Shown: piece after piece, positions 54,601 to 62,724 of the stretch
Layout of the letters: every line of letters starts with the position of its first letter
Position numbering within the stretch: the stretch's first letter is position 1
Assembly (NCBI GenBank): GCA_963815785.1
Contig: CAWFHZ010000010.1
Coordinates: 228,345-292,344, forward strand
DNA from: DATFVA01 sp963815785
Lineage (GTDB): Bacteria; Bacteroidota; Ignavibacteria; Ignavibacteriales; Ignavibacteriaceae
Length of the DNA stretch: 64,000 nucleotides
Direction: 5' to 3'
Notes under the pieces: generated by a model
Database searches by the model: none
What the model saw: the letters and a program-made list of their open reading frames with translations, nothing else
Told to the model about the DNA's origin: nothing
Translations under genes and position numbers: made by a program

Positions 54601-55647
54601 TCCCGTCTCATCTTTAACCGGGAACGCTCTCTCCCTGAGGTATTTGATTGTACCGTCATTCCATTTTATTCTGTAAGTTGAGTCGGTGGGGATTCCTTTC
54701 TTCTGTCGGGCAATAGCCCTGTAGGCTTTGTTACGATCCTTCTTTATAATAAAATTAAGATAAGAGAGCGGATTGCTGTAAATCGTTTCAACAGGTTGAC
54801 CGAAAACTTTTTCATAGGCTTCACTCATATAAATAATTTCGGTCTTACAGGGATTGCTCACATAAAATACTTCACTGAGATTTTCAATCAGATGCCTGAA
54901 AATTATTTCATTCTCTTTAAGCTGTGCAATATTTTTCTTTATGTGTGAAATATCCCTGGCGATTGAAGAAGCTCCTATAATATTTCCTTTTGAATCTTTC
55001 ACCGGGGAGATGGCAACTGAAACTGTGATAATTTTTCCATCTTTAGTAATTCTCTCAGTTTCGTAGTGTTCAATCTTTTCTCCCCTGCGAAGTTTTTTCA
55101 TTATATCATTTATCTCATCAATTTTACCGGGGGGAGCAATAGTAGTAATATTCTTACCAACAATTTCATCAGCCGTGTAACCATAAATAATTTCTGCCCC
55201 TTTGTTCCAGCTTATTATTTTCCCATCAAGTCTTTTCCCTATAATTGCATCATCAGATGTTTCAACCATAGCGGAGAAAAGTGCCTGCATTGTATCTTCC
55301 GTACTTTCTGGAGTTACAGGGATAATGGTGAGCAGCACAGCAGGTTTACTATTAATAATAACCCCTGATTTTTTTTCTTCAACCAGAAGTTTTGTACCGT
55401 CCTTTTTTCTGTGGTAGTTCCTTGATGAACCGATGAGTTTATGCAGCTGATTGAATTCGCTCGAAGCATCGTGAAAGATTAATTCACGCAGCTTGATTTT
55501 TTGAAATTCTGTTTTCGTATAACCGTAAATATCAAGAGCAGAGGAATTGGAATCCATTATTTGAAATGTAGCTGCATCGTAAATAATCATTGGCAGGGGA
55601 TTTAAGTCGAAGATCGACTTATAGCCGGTATCGGTAGATATACTCAT
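51604..55647 (-). CDS. Large cytoplasmic multi-PAS/GAF sensor histidine kinase (HisKA_2 family)
   Basis: This 1,347-residue protein shows no signal peptide or membrane helix. In order I see PAS1 (about residues 10-110), PAS2 (125-240, ETSDDAIIGKRLDGKIISWNKGAE), PAS3 (250-370), PAS4 (375-525), PAS5 (535-655, DTAPVLIWTTGADKGFYYF), a GAF domain (690-840, RSVMVVPLRIREKVLGAITL), PAS6 (875-995) and PAS7 (1010-1135). The kinase core then follows: a HisKA_2 dimerisation motif EIHHRVKNNMQVISSLLSLQ with the phospho-accepting His, and an ATPase domain with IINELVSNSFKHAF and DDGQGIPEDF. HisKA_2 kinases are often orphan and partnered by distant response regulators; none is adjacent. It integrates several cytoplasmic signals. 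It converges on the cytochrome cluster. Confidence 0.92.
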   Translation of the reverse strand: MSISTDTGYKSIFDLNPLPMIIYDAATFQIMDSNSSALDIYGYTKTEFQKIKLRELIFHDASSEFNQLHKLIGSSRNYHRKKDGTKLLVEEKKSGVIINSKPAVLLTIIPVTPESTEDTMQALFSAMVETSDDAIIGKRLDGKIISWNKGAEIIYGYTADEIVGKNITTIAPPGKIDEINDIMKKLRRGEKIEHYETERITKDGKIITVSVAISPVKDSKGNIIGASSIARDISHIKKNIAQLKENEIIFRHLIENLSEVFYVSNPCKTEIIYMSEAYEKVFGQPVETIYSNPLSYLNFIIKKDRNKAYRAIARQKKGIPTDSTYRIKWNDGTIKYLRERAFPVKDETGNVSRIIGIAEDITERINSEGVLKKSESRYRSIFESAAVSMIEFDFSGVTEIISELKTGGVTNFRKYFYENIGFVEKCIESIKIIDVNPNAVKLFKAKNREELLNRFQIIRPAAFPAVFTEQLIVLASGGNHFEAEYELRNLIGETIYVYGVVSFPEENAPYQYTVSSLIDITERKLAERALSESEKRFRVMADTAPVLIWTTGADKGFYYFNKPWLVFRGSSIESELGRQWINGIHPADLPLFIKAFNSAFAAKKEFKIEFRLKRSDGEYRWLLNHGVPRYTEDGIFQGFVGSSIDITEMKQNEVALSKSLTREQNALSRAKASRNKLEFLAEASIILNSSLNYSETIQSLAKLLTPAICDWFILDLIVEGKLKRLVVYHKDVAKIQFAVDLQKKNPPEMNGDGGVPNVIRTGKAELYKELTPELMQKQAKDSELFEIYKELGLRSVMVVPLRIREKVLGAITLCTAETKKNYDEDDLKFAEDIAHRAALAIDNANLFRKIEELNKDLEITIKEQQQEIKFRKKIEKDLREADERFRLITENSNDFITLFDEYDNFLYVNPAFTNVLGYNEDDIVGKISPYDIIHPDDVNSFKNSGVQSVNELRYQRSDGEFVWVESSSLKVNYLGKKITIGISRDITERKKIENERIKLYAQLETQRIRIDNLIANVPGVVWEAWGEPDAEDQKIDFISDYVEKLLGYPVEQWLNTPNFWLKVVHPDDREKAAEGAKYTFRKKTSGINRFRWVAKDGSVLWIEAHSTGIYDREGKVIGMRGVNMDITEQIKYEQQISASLEEKEILLKEIHHRVKNNMQVISSLLSLQSKNIPDKHTQDLFNESRNRIRSMALIHEKLYQSKDLYKIDFRSYVVDLLNNLMISYGIRGKNIRQEIDIENISFDIDTAITLGLIINELVSNSFKHAFNKIKNGTLIVSIHKEGKKFILIVKDDGQGIPEDFNLKNSETLGLQLVDTLIEQFYGKYQIKNNNGTEFIIEFPESADNNLE

Positions 55648-56354
55648 TCGGTTTTTAGGAGCGGCTTACTGTAATTGCAGGAAGACCGGTTATAGAATTA
55701 GTAAAAATATTTCGTTAATGATTACCTGTAAAAATATCAGGTGGAATATAAAAAGTGCTCTTTTTTCAGCAAGTGTTCTTAAGCACAGACAGAATGGATG
55801 ATGGATGATGGAAAATGGATGATGGAACTGTAGAAGGCGAGATGGGAGGAGGAGAGTGAAAGTCAGCAGTCGGAGATCAGAGATCAAATCTCAATGGACA
55901 ATTATAACAATGCAGGGTCATATAACGAATAGAATGCCGAGCCTGTCCGCCTCTGGCAGAAGATATCTTTTCATTGGAAGAATAAGATTTCTCTCCCCGC
56001 TCCGCGGGATTCGAAATGACCAGTAGCAGACACTGTCATATCGAACCTCGATTTATCGGGGTGAGATATCTGTTGTGAAATGCTACGTTAGATTTCTCAT
56101 CCCGACTAAGTCTGGAACTGCCTGACGGCAGTCAGGTTCGAAATGACGAAGAAAGATTGTTATATGCCATTGTCTGCCAAGGTATTCTTCCGACCTATTC
56201 ATCTGACTTCATCCCGACTAGTCTGGAACTGCCTGACGGCAGTCAGGTTCGAAATGACACGAAAATAAAGATCGTTATATCTGCCGAACCTGTCTGCCTT
56301 TGGCAGAGGCATTCTCATCGAAGCCGACCTCTGACCTCATCCCTCATTACCCAA
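55648..56354. repeat. Gene-free 707-nt gap filled with palindromic repeats
   Basis: No credible gene is seen. A purine-rich stretch with GGATGATGGATGATGG words lies at about 55793-55885. The GCCTGTCCGCC repeat copy is at 55940-55972, and a divergent version of its palindrome (TCTGCC/GGCAGA) at 56293-56307. Two full AGATTTCTC...GAAATGAC elements are at 55984-56020 and 56090-56147, and a partial copy is at 56213-56258; the second and the partial share a nested CTGCCTGACGGCAG palindrome. The open frame at 56157-56360 lies inside these repeats and is not credible. Confidence 0.75.
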
Positions 56355-57980
56355 TCATAGCCCGTATGAAACAGTAATAGAAAAAGAATTTTTCTTCCCT
56401 AACAGGTATGAAGGAGTGCGGAGAGGATCTTCATCACTAATATCCGAATACCTGTAATTTAACCTGCCGAATAAATCATGCAGTGCTTCGTAAGAAACAG
56501 AAAATTCAACCGCACTTTCCTTTCTCACAGGACCGTACAAAAACGGCTCAGTCTCCATTTTCTCATATGCATAAACAATATCTTTAAGTCCTCCCTTCCT
56601 TATGTTCTGATAAGCAAGAGAGAAATCCAGTCCGCGTGAAAATCTGTAATCAAGCTTCAGACTTAATTGATCTGCATTCTGTCCCAGCCAGTCACCCAAT
56701 GGATAGTTAAGATGCTTGTAAGTGGTTACTTCATCCTTATGTTCGTAAAGCCAGGGAGACGTCCGGGTATACTCAATATTTATATCCAGATTCGGAATAA
56801 ACAAATCTATTTTTTTCCCGCCGACTGTTAAACCATACCACGTATTGCTGAAATCATTTTTAAGAACATTACGCACTTCGGTTACATCTATAAATACAGT
56901 TGAGTAAAAAACAAATGTTTCAGGCAGTCTGACCGCCGCATCAAAATACATCTGCCCGTTACTGTCTTCAACATCAAGTCTCCCGGTATTATGATCAAGA
57001 AACTTGAAGAACATAAAAGGAATAAAAAACTCCGGGCGCAGATCGCCTGTGTAAATTACTGAGTTGCCCAGTGACAGATCAAGCCATTCTGCGGGAGTTA
57101 TACTTAAAAAATTAGCTGCAATATATTTGGAGTGATACGCCTTTCTCAGCCTCGGGGAAATGCTGTTAGGATATGCATAATAAAACTTAGATGAATCGAG
57201 CACCAGTGAATTCAGCCAGCCGTGTATATAATAAAACCTGAACCACGGAACCGGGTGGAGATCAAAACGTATGTATGGATATGAAGGTGGTTTGGTAGAC
57301 AGAATAAGTTGTCCGAATTTTCCATGTCCCCACTCAAGAGGTTCTTTGACAAGTGAAATAGAACCAAGGCTCCGCCCTGCTTTGCCGGAGGGCAGACTAA
57401 AATTAATAGCACCAGTAAGTTCCGTATACTCAATTCCGTCCGGCGCATTTTTTATTGCCGCACCGGTTAGAGGGGAAAAAGATTTTGTCCTGTCAACATT
57501 ATCCCCGTATTCACCGTTGTCCCTCAGGTTCAGCGAAGCCCCGAACCAGTCACCATATGTACCAAAGAAACCGGCTCCCCACCATCTTTTACGTCCTGTT
57601 TTCCCGCCGGCAGAGGAAATACCATAACCTGCCACAGGCCATACAGCAACCCTGAACAGCGAATCACTGTAATTGTAAATATACCATCTCTGTTTTTGCT
57701 GAAGATTCATTTCATAGGCATATTCCTCTTCGTACCATTCAAGCTGCTTCTTTTCAGTTTCATTAAGTTTTTCTTCGTTCATTGACGCCTGAATTAATTC
57801 ATCCGCAATAAGTTTACGCGGTAACGGAAGCACCTCGTTGTGAAATTCTATAATCTTTTTTAACGAAAGTCTTTCAAGGAAATTATAAACATCGCTGGTT
57901 ACAGGCGTGTAAACAATCTGAGCAAAGGCCGAACCGGTCGCAAATAAAATCATTAGCAGCGCAGGGTATTTAATTTTCAA
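56355..57980 (-). CDS. Wzi-like capsule assembly outer-membrane protein
   Basis: The 541-residue product has a signal peptide (ending GSAFAQ), an N-terminal helical part (VYNFLERLSLKKIIEFHNEVLPLPRKLIADELI) and a long barrel of about eighteen strands, the pattern of the Wzi/capsule-assembly family (PF14052). Motifs such as WGHGKFGQLILSTKPPSYPYIRFDLHPVPWFRFYYIHGWL are characteristic. Wzi helps hold capsular polysaccharide on the cell surface. Its neighbours downstream in the region (sugar transferase, O-antigen ligase, deacetylase-like) agree with a polysaccharide function. It is a single-gene unit with repeat DNA on both sides. Confidence 0.82.
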   Translation of the reverse strand: MKIKYPALLMILFATGSAFAQIVYTPVTSDVYNFLERLSLKKIIEFHNEVLPLPRKLIADELIQASMNEEKLNETEKKQLEWYEEEYAYEMNLQQKQRWYIYNYSDSLFRVAVWPVAGYGISSAGGKTGRKRWWGAGFFGTYGDWFGASLNLRDNGEYGDNVDRTKSFSPLTGAAIKNAPDGIEYTELTGAINFSLPSGKAGRSLGSISLVKEPLEWGHGKFGQLILSTKPPSYPYIRFDLHPVPWFRFYYIHGWLNSLVLDSSKFYYAYPNSISPRLRKAYHSKYIAANFLSITPAEWLDLSLGNSVIYTGDLRPEFFIPFMFFKFLDHNTGRLDVEDSNGQMYFDAAVRLPETFVFYSTVFIDVTEVRNVLKNDFSNTWYGLTVGGKKIDLFIPNLDINIEYTRTSPWLYEHKDEVTTYKHLNYPLGDWLGQNADQLSLKLDYRFSRGLDFSLAYQNIRKGGLKDIVYAYEKMETEPFLYGPVRKESAVEFSVSYEALHDLFGRLNYRYSDISDEDPLRTPSYLLGKKNSFSITVSYGL

Positions 57981-58675
57981 TGTATTATTTATTTTTTGTT
58001 ATTAATAAGCACTTAAAATATAAACTTTATTAAGTAATGGAAGCAAGGTCGGCAGGGGGAGTGACTTAGAGAAAGAGTGATGGAGTGACTGAGTGAAGAA
58101 GTCAGGAAGTGATTAGCCTGTCCGCCTCTGGCGGAAGATATCTTTTCCTGGGAGTAAGATTTCTCTCCCGATAAATCGGGAACTGCCTGACGGCAGTCAG
58201 GTTCGAAATGACGCTGCATAAGATTTCTCTCCCGATAAATGTCGAAATGACGGAAGAGATTCTGATATTCATCAGAATGACAAATGTTCATCTTCGATTT
58301 GCCTAAAGACGAGACAGGCAATCCCAGGATGACTGGATAACCAAGACTTCTCACACGCCTGCCTGACGGCAGTCAGGTTCGAAATGACTTCAATTAGTAC
58401 CCGTCATTTCGAAGGAGGAACGACTGAGAAATCTAACTCCCAAAAAGATTTCTCCTCCCTTAGGGTCGTCGAAATGACAACATCGGGTAGTGTCATATCG
58501 ACTAATGGAATGAGGAGCCTGTCCGCCTCTGGCGGAAGATATCTTTTCCTGAGGAATAAGATTTCTCTCCCGATAAATCGGGATCGAAATGACTGGTGAT
58601 TGATTTGTTCCCTTCTTTTACTGACTTCCGACCTCCCTCTCCCTAAGTCCTTTCTTAGTCTCTCCTACTCCTGCT
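57981..58675. repeat. Gene-free 695-nt gap densely packed with palindromic repeats
   Basis: Two copies of the 33-nt GCCTGTCCGCC repeat lie at 58115-58147 and 58516-58548. AGATTTCTC...GAAATGAC elements are at 58156-58212, 58220-58251, 58445-58478 and 58558-58593, with a reverse copy at 58403-58434 and a partial copy at 58361-58388. A purine-rich tract is at about 58031-58110, and a pyrimidine-rich one (purine-rich on the minus strand) at 58606-58675, directly after the stop of the sugar transferase gene. The open frames here are short and composed of repeats, so I do not call them. Confidence 0.75.
58257..58281 (+). repeat. 25-nt intergenic hairpin repeat (AG-stem-GAC family)
   Basis: AG (58257-58258), stem arms ATTCTGAT (58259-58266) and ATCAGAAT (58271-58278) around a 4-nt loop, then GAC (58279-58281). 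The same layout occurs at 420, 2420 and 2471, with different stem bases. Confidence 0.65.
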
Positions 58676-59776
58676 CTACGAGCTTCTCTGCCGCTTTAAT
58701 ACAATATTCTTAAAGATCAGCCAGAGATATATTACATCTGTCCTGACAGGATTTTTAGAATAACGATCAAGGTAACGTGACTCCGATTCCATTATTTCCG
58801 GAAGGGTTTTGGGCATATCTGCATAGTACGGCGGTATCAGTCCGGGTTTGAATTTTAATCGTTTCTTTTTGTGCTCTTCAGTATACAGACTAAGGTAATG
58901 AGAACTTAACGGTCTGACGCCGACAAGTTTAAGATCACCTTTTAAAAAATTATATATCATCGGAAGCTCATCGATCCATAATTTCCGCAAAAATCTTCCC
59001 CAACTCGTAATGCGGAAATCTTTATTGAACTTTCCGCCCTCTTTAATATTATTCTGATTAAAAACATATTCCTGTACATATTCCGCATAGGGATGCATAG
59101 TACGGATTTTATATACGCTTATAGGTTTACCATTCTGACCAATCCTGTTAAGCTTTACAATCAGACCATAGCTTGGATGTTCATCGTAGGCAGGACCGCT
59201 GATATTTTTTGCGGCAAAATAAAGATTGCTCCCGATCTCTTTATATGATAAAATCTTAAAACCGCAGGAAATAAGTCTTCCGAATGTTTCGGATCTTGAA
59301 AGAACCCTGTTTCTTCCTTCTGAAAGAGCAAAATAAATTTTACGTGTCGGTTTCCATTTTGGTAATATTCTTTTGTAGATAAAATCCAAAAAATAAAAAT
59401 GGCGAGCAACAAACGGGGTAAACTTCCTGTAAATTCTTTCCTTCCGCAGTTCAATTGTCTCAACACACCCGATATATACTCCATCATAAGGAAGAACTGT
59501 GTTCACAGTTTCAAAGAATTTATTCAGGTGGCGGATATCATTAATTCTTTTCAGGTTTACGATGTTTAAAGTTTCTTTATCTTTTATTTCTTCAATTTCA
59601 AATCGCGACTGAACCTCAACTATTTTTGTTTGCCCGGGGGAAGAATCGATATTTGCCGAGATAAACTCTGAAAGTTCCTGCGGAACATTATTAATGAAAG
59701 CAAAACTTTTTTCCTTAGCTGGAAAGGAAAAAGATTGTAAAACTATTTCATTCGAACTTCGCACAGAATCGCGCAT
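58676..59776 (-). CDS. Sugar transferase family protein (polyprenyl-phosphate sugar-1-phosphate transferase-like)
   Basis: The C-terminal half of this 366-residue protein is a bacterial sugar transferase domain: SYGLIVKLNRIGQNGKPISVYKIRTMHPYAEYVQEY, FRITSWGRFLRKLWIDELPMIYNFLKGDLKLVGVRPLSSHY, then FKPGLIPPYYADMPKTLPEIMESE. The catalytic DE pair lies in WIDELPM. The usual preceding hydrophobic membrane-dipping helix and K-R-x-F-D motif are absent; instead about 190 residues of a soluble, nucleotide-binding-like domain come first (LNIVNLKRINDIRH...LPYDGVYIGCVETIELRKERI). Similar fusions occur in Bacteroidota. It probably starts or extends a lipid-linked glycan; the missing membrane helix leaves activity uncertain. 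Confidence 0.78.
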   Translation of the reverse strand: MRDSVRSSNEIVLQSFSFPAKEKSFAFINNVPQELSEFISANIDSSPGQTKIVEVQSRFEIEEIKDKETLNIVNLKRINDIRHLNKFFETVNTVLPYDGVYIGCVETIELRKERIYRKFTPFVARHFYFLDFIYKRILPKWKPTRKIYFALSEGRNRVLSRSETFGRLISCGFKILSYKEIGSNLYFAAKNISGPAYDEHPSYGLIVKLNRIGQNGKPISVYKIRTMHPYAEYVQEYVFNQNNIKEGGKFNKDFRITSWGRFLRKLWIDELPMIYNFLKGDLKLVGVRPLSSHYLSLYTEEHKKKRLKFKPGLIPPYYADMPKTLPEIMESESRYLDRYSKNPVRTDVIYLWLIFKNIVLKRQRSS

Positions 59777-60570
59777 CCTGGAATGCCCCTATAATTTTAT
59801 CATTTTATTATTGTATATGGTTTATTCATTTGCTCCTGCTTATCAAAAACTCTGCCGGTTAATTAATAAGGATTATTCAAAAATGTAAGTACAACTGATG
59901 TTGTTTTTACTGAAGATGCCCATTCAACGTAAAAACTATACAAATTTACACCGAGTTTCTAACATTTCAAAATCAATTTAGTTATAATTTCATCCAGAAA
60001 GGATGTTGTGATATTGGAACATTGTAAGCCCGGGTATGGAGAGACAGTTCAATCCTTTCAAGGAAAGATTTCTCTCCCGATAAACGGGAACTGCCTAACG
60101 GCAGGTAGGCGTTAGCGAGAAATCTTTGATATTTTATTAAGCGTTGTTGTTTATAATTAGTTAATTGATTTTTTATTTTATACTAACTTTTCTTGGCGCA
60201 AGAAAAGTTACAAAAGAACATCCTGCCACGGCGTGAAAAATAATTGCTAAAATTTTATTCCGCTTCACTAAGATAAATAAACTCCCCCGCCAAAGCGGGG
60301 TCAAACAAAATTTATCTTTTAACGTTTCGCTTTATAAAATTTTTATTCCTGCCTATTCCGGCAGGCATGCGCAATTCTTTTTATGTGCAGAAAAAAAGGA
60401 AGGATAGATTTTAACGAGGAGATTTCTCTCCGTTGGTCGAAATGACTGCAATTATACCCGTCATTTCAAAGGAGGAACGACTGAGAAATCTGTACGATTT
60501 GAAGAATCCCTTAAATGACAGGCACTTCTTTTTTTAGTAAATTTATCCCTAAACAAACACCCGTAACATA
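59777..60570. repeat. Gene-free 794-nt gap with palindromic repeats
   Basis: A 62-nt palindromic variant lies at 60065-60126, with AGATTTCTC at one end and GAGAAATCT at the other. A perfect 11-bp palindrome (AACTTTTCTTG and CAAGAAAAGTT, 3-nt loop) is at 60185-60209, and a CCCCGC/GCGGGG hairpin at 60285-60300. An AGATTTCTC element is at 60420-60446 and a reverse copy at 60460-60491; this last 36-nt stretch (60456-60491) matches 58399-58434 except at one base. The first about 200 nt hold nothing recognisable apart from A/T-rich sequence. Confidence 0.75.
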
Positions 60571-61842
60571 TTGACAGACTATAAAACCTATTTAAGAGAA
60601 TTCTTACTCGTTAACTTTTTTATACTGGATGTATTCACTGCAACCATTTCACACTTTACAATAACATTGTTTATTCTGAAAATATTATGCAGTGTGGTTC
60701 TTCTCTCACTAATACTTTATGATATTCACCTTACAAAGAACAAGCTGAATACAGCAGACTCGGTTGTAAAAGAACCATCAGGGTTAAGTATTGCTGAGGT
60801 GCAGGGTAAGGGAATCCTTTCACTGCTGTTTTCAAAAAGACTAAATATTTTATTCGGCATACTAACAGCATACTTTGCAGTTACAATTACATACTCATCA
60901 AATCCCGGTTACGGTGCGCTTAAGCTTTTAAATTTTTTAATTGGCTGTGTGCCTGCTGTATATGCATTCGGTTATCTTACAAGGACATTATCACGACGCC
61001 GCGTAAAAGTATTTTTAATTTCCGTAATTACTTTTTCAGTTTTATCTGTTATAGCTGTCTTAATCATCCGCCCGTTCCATTACCTTGGTTCATTTAATAT
61101 AAGTGTTACCGACTGGAGCCACGTTATATACGGCAGGTTTATCGGAAGCGTGTTTATTGTCCTTGCCTTCTTCCAGCTTTCAGCGGAAGACAGGAACAGG
61201 ATTATCTTTCTTTTCTGGGGTGTGCTGTTTTCTTTTACAGGACTTCTTTTAAGCGGCTACAGGGCAGGTACAATCGGGGCTGCAGGTATTGCGGTTCTTT
61301 TTATTTTATTTCTTTTATTTACAAAAAAACTGAAGCCGTTCAATTTTATTTTGTTTGCTGCAGCCTGCGCAATCGGGATCTTTACAATAATATTCTTCGT
61401 ACCGGGCAGCAATCCAGTTACAGCAAGATACTCAGTGCTGCAGGATTATGAAGGAATGGAATTTAAAGGTGATGAGTCTATTCAAAGTCATCTCGGCGGG
61501 TATGATGTTGCTGAGCAGATGTTTTATGATAGCCCCGTTTTCGGTGAGGGTTTCGGAAGCTTTAAAAATTATAATGGAAACAGTCTTTCAAATTATATAA
61601 ACTATCCGCATAATATTTTTCTTGAGTTTGCATCGGAGCTTGGTGCGGCAGGACTGCTGGTATTTCTCTTTCTCCTGTATCTCATCTTTTATTATTCATA
61701 CAGGTTTTCACCGGTTATGATATTCTTTTTCCTCTTTGCACTTTTCCTTGCACAGTTCTCCAAAGATATTTCATCCAACGTTTTACTCTGGCTTGGGCTA
61801 GGGACAATCGAATTGAAAAATTCTGCAAAGCATAATAAATAA
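60571..61842 (+). CDS. O-antigen ligase/polymerase (Wzy/WaaL) family membrane protein
   Basis: The 423-residue protein starts with TTG at 60571 and has about ten to twelve membrane helices. A large periplasmic loop is placed between the GYRAGTIGAAGIAVLFILF helix and the last helices, and carries GFGSFKNYNGNSLSNYINYPHNIFLEFASELGAAGLL, where the PHNIFLE histidine and upstream Arg (YRAG) are the usual catalytic landmarks of the Wzy_C family. The family polymerises or ligates lipid-linked glycans on the periplasmic side. It can pair with the flippase at 15289, which has no neighbouring Wzy, or with the local sugar transferase and Wzi. It is a single-gene unit. Confidence 0.85.
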   Translation: MTDYKTYLREFLLVNFFILDVFTATISHFTITLFILKILCSVVLLSLILYDIHLTKNKLNTADSVVKEPSGLSIAEVQGKGILSLLFSKRLNILFGILTAYFAVTITYSSNPGYGALKLLNFLIGCVPAVYAFGYLTRTLSRRRVKVFLISVITFSVLSVIAVLIIRPFHYLGSFNISVTDWSHVIYGRFIGSVFIVLAFFQLSAEDRNRIIFLFWGVLFSFTGLLLSGYRAGTIGAAGIAVLFILFLLFTKKLKPFNFILFAAACAIGIFTIIFFVPGSNPVTARYSVLQDYEGMEFKGDESIQSHLGGYDVAEQMFYDSPVFGEGFGSFKNYNGNSLSNYINYPHNIFLEFASELGAAGLLVFLFLLYLIFYYSYRFSPVMIFFFLFALFLAQFSKDISSNVLLWLGLGTIELKNSAKHNK

Positions 61843-62105
61843 AAAAACCAGAGCGATCGGGGTAAAAATTAATTGAGATATTTTTTAAATAATTATTCGA
61901 TTTTGTTTTCTAATCTTATTTTTTAGTGAAAAAAGTTTACTATTTGTTAACTTTAGCATCGCAGGAGGCTTTTAGAAATTTGACCGTATCTTTATTGATT
62001 GAACAGCCTTATAAGCCAAGATTTTAATAAATGTATTACCCCGATTTTAAAATTTTACTAAAATTTAACTATTTTATAAGAGGAAAAATATCAAAGGGAT
62101 AACTG

Positions 62106-62516
62106 ATGTTAAGTCGTAAAACAATAGATAAGTTTATTGAGCTGAGGGTTGACGGGAATTCTTATGACGAAATAAGTAATACATTAAAGGTGAGTAAACC
62201 CACTCTTATTAAATGGGGCAGGTTATATAAAAATGAAATTACTTATACCAGGGAGTACCTTACCAGCCGGCTTGCCGAAAAAATAGCAAATAAGAACAAA
62301 GACCTGATAAATAATATTGCTCTTAATATAAACCGGGCAGAAACATCCAAAGAATTTGAAGATGATGTGAAGGGAAAATTTATTGATAAATCTTTTAAAA
62401 AGCTGGGGGATATTTTTAAGGTTGAGGTAAGAAATATTGTTCTTTCGATGAACGAAAACGGGGATATTACGAGGGTGGAAGTGAATACGGACAGGAGCGG
62501 GATGACGGAGGGCTGA
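62106..62516 (+). CDS. Helix-turn-helix DNA-binding protein of unknown function
   Basis: The N-terminal 45 residues of this 136-residue protein read as a helix-turn-helix of the homeodomain-like kind: KTIDKFIELRVDGNSYDEISNTLKVSKPTLIKWGR. The rest is a helical Lys/Asn-rich segment with a short strand at its end (EVRNIVLSMNENGDITRVEV). The first domain resembles those of small terminase subunits and transposase helix-turn-helix modules, but no phage or transposon gene adjoins it. A regulatory role is a guess. Its stop is followed immediately by a purine-rich tract. Confidence 0.65.
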   Translation: MLSRKTIDKFIELRVDGNSYDEISNTLKVSKPTLIKWGRLYKNEITYTREYLTSRLAEKIANKNKDLINNIALNINRAETSKEFEDDVKGKFIDKSFKKLGDIFKVEVRNIVLSMNENGDITRVEVNTDRSGMTEG

Positions 62517-62592
62517 GAGAGGGAGATGGAGGGCAGAGGACGGAAGTCGGAGGACGAAGAGAGGGAGACGCGTGAGGGCAGAGAGCTTTGGT
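62517..62592 (+). other. Purine-rich tract directly 3' of the HTH gene
   Basis: About 75 nt dominated by G and A, built of words such as GGAGGGCAGAGGACGG and AAGTCGGAGGACG, begins right at the stop codon of the HTH gene. The rest of the gap to 62724 holds ATTGTCGATTG words but no gene. It is not a coding extension because the frame closes at 62516. Confidence 0.6.
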
Positions 62593-62724
62593 ATACAGAT
62601 GAATTTTCGATTTAATATTGTCGATTGACGAATATTAATCAAACCCAACCTTCTTCTCAATCAAAGGCTGATCCGCCTGTGAGGGAATTCATCAATCGAA
62701 AATAATCAATCCTTAATTTTTCTT

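Noticed and set aside
55066..55417. Open frames antisense to the large kinase
   Set aside because: They lie wholly inside the kinase gene, are short, and show no family motifs; they are shadows of its codon pattern.
58013..58354. Minus-strand open frame of 113 residues
   Set aside because: It runs through the palindromic repeats and purine-rich DNA; its composition is repeat-derived and it has no ribosome-binding site.
58115..58548. Possible CRISPR array from repeated 33-nt sequence
   Set aside because: The two copies are about 400 nt apart, with other repeats between them and no regular spacers or cas genes.
62223..62660. Minus-strand frame across the HTH gene
   Set aside because: It overlaps the better supported plus-strand gene and extends into the purine-rich tract; no motif is seen.
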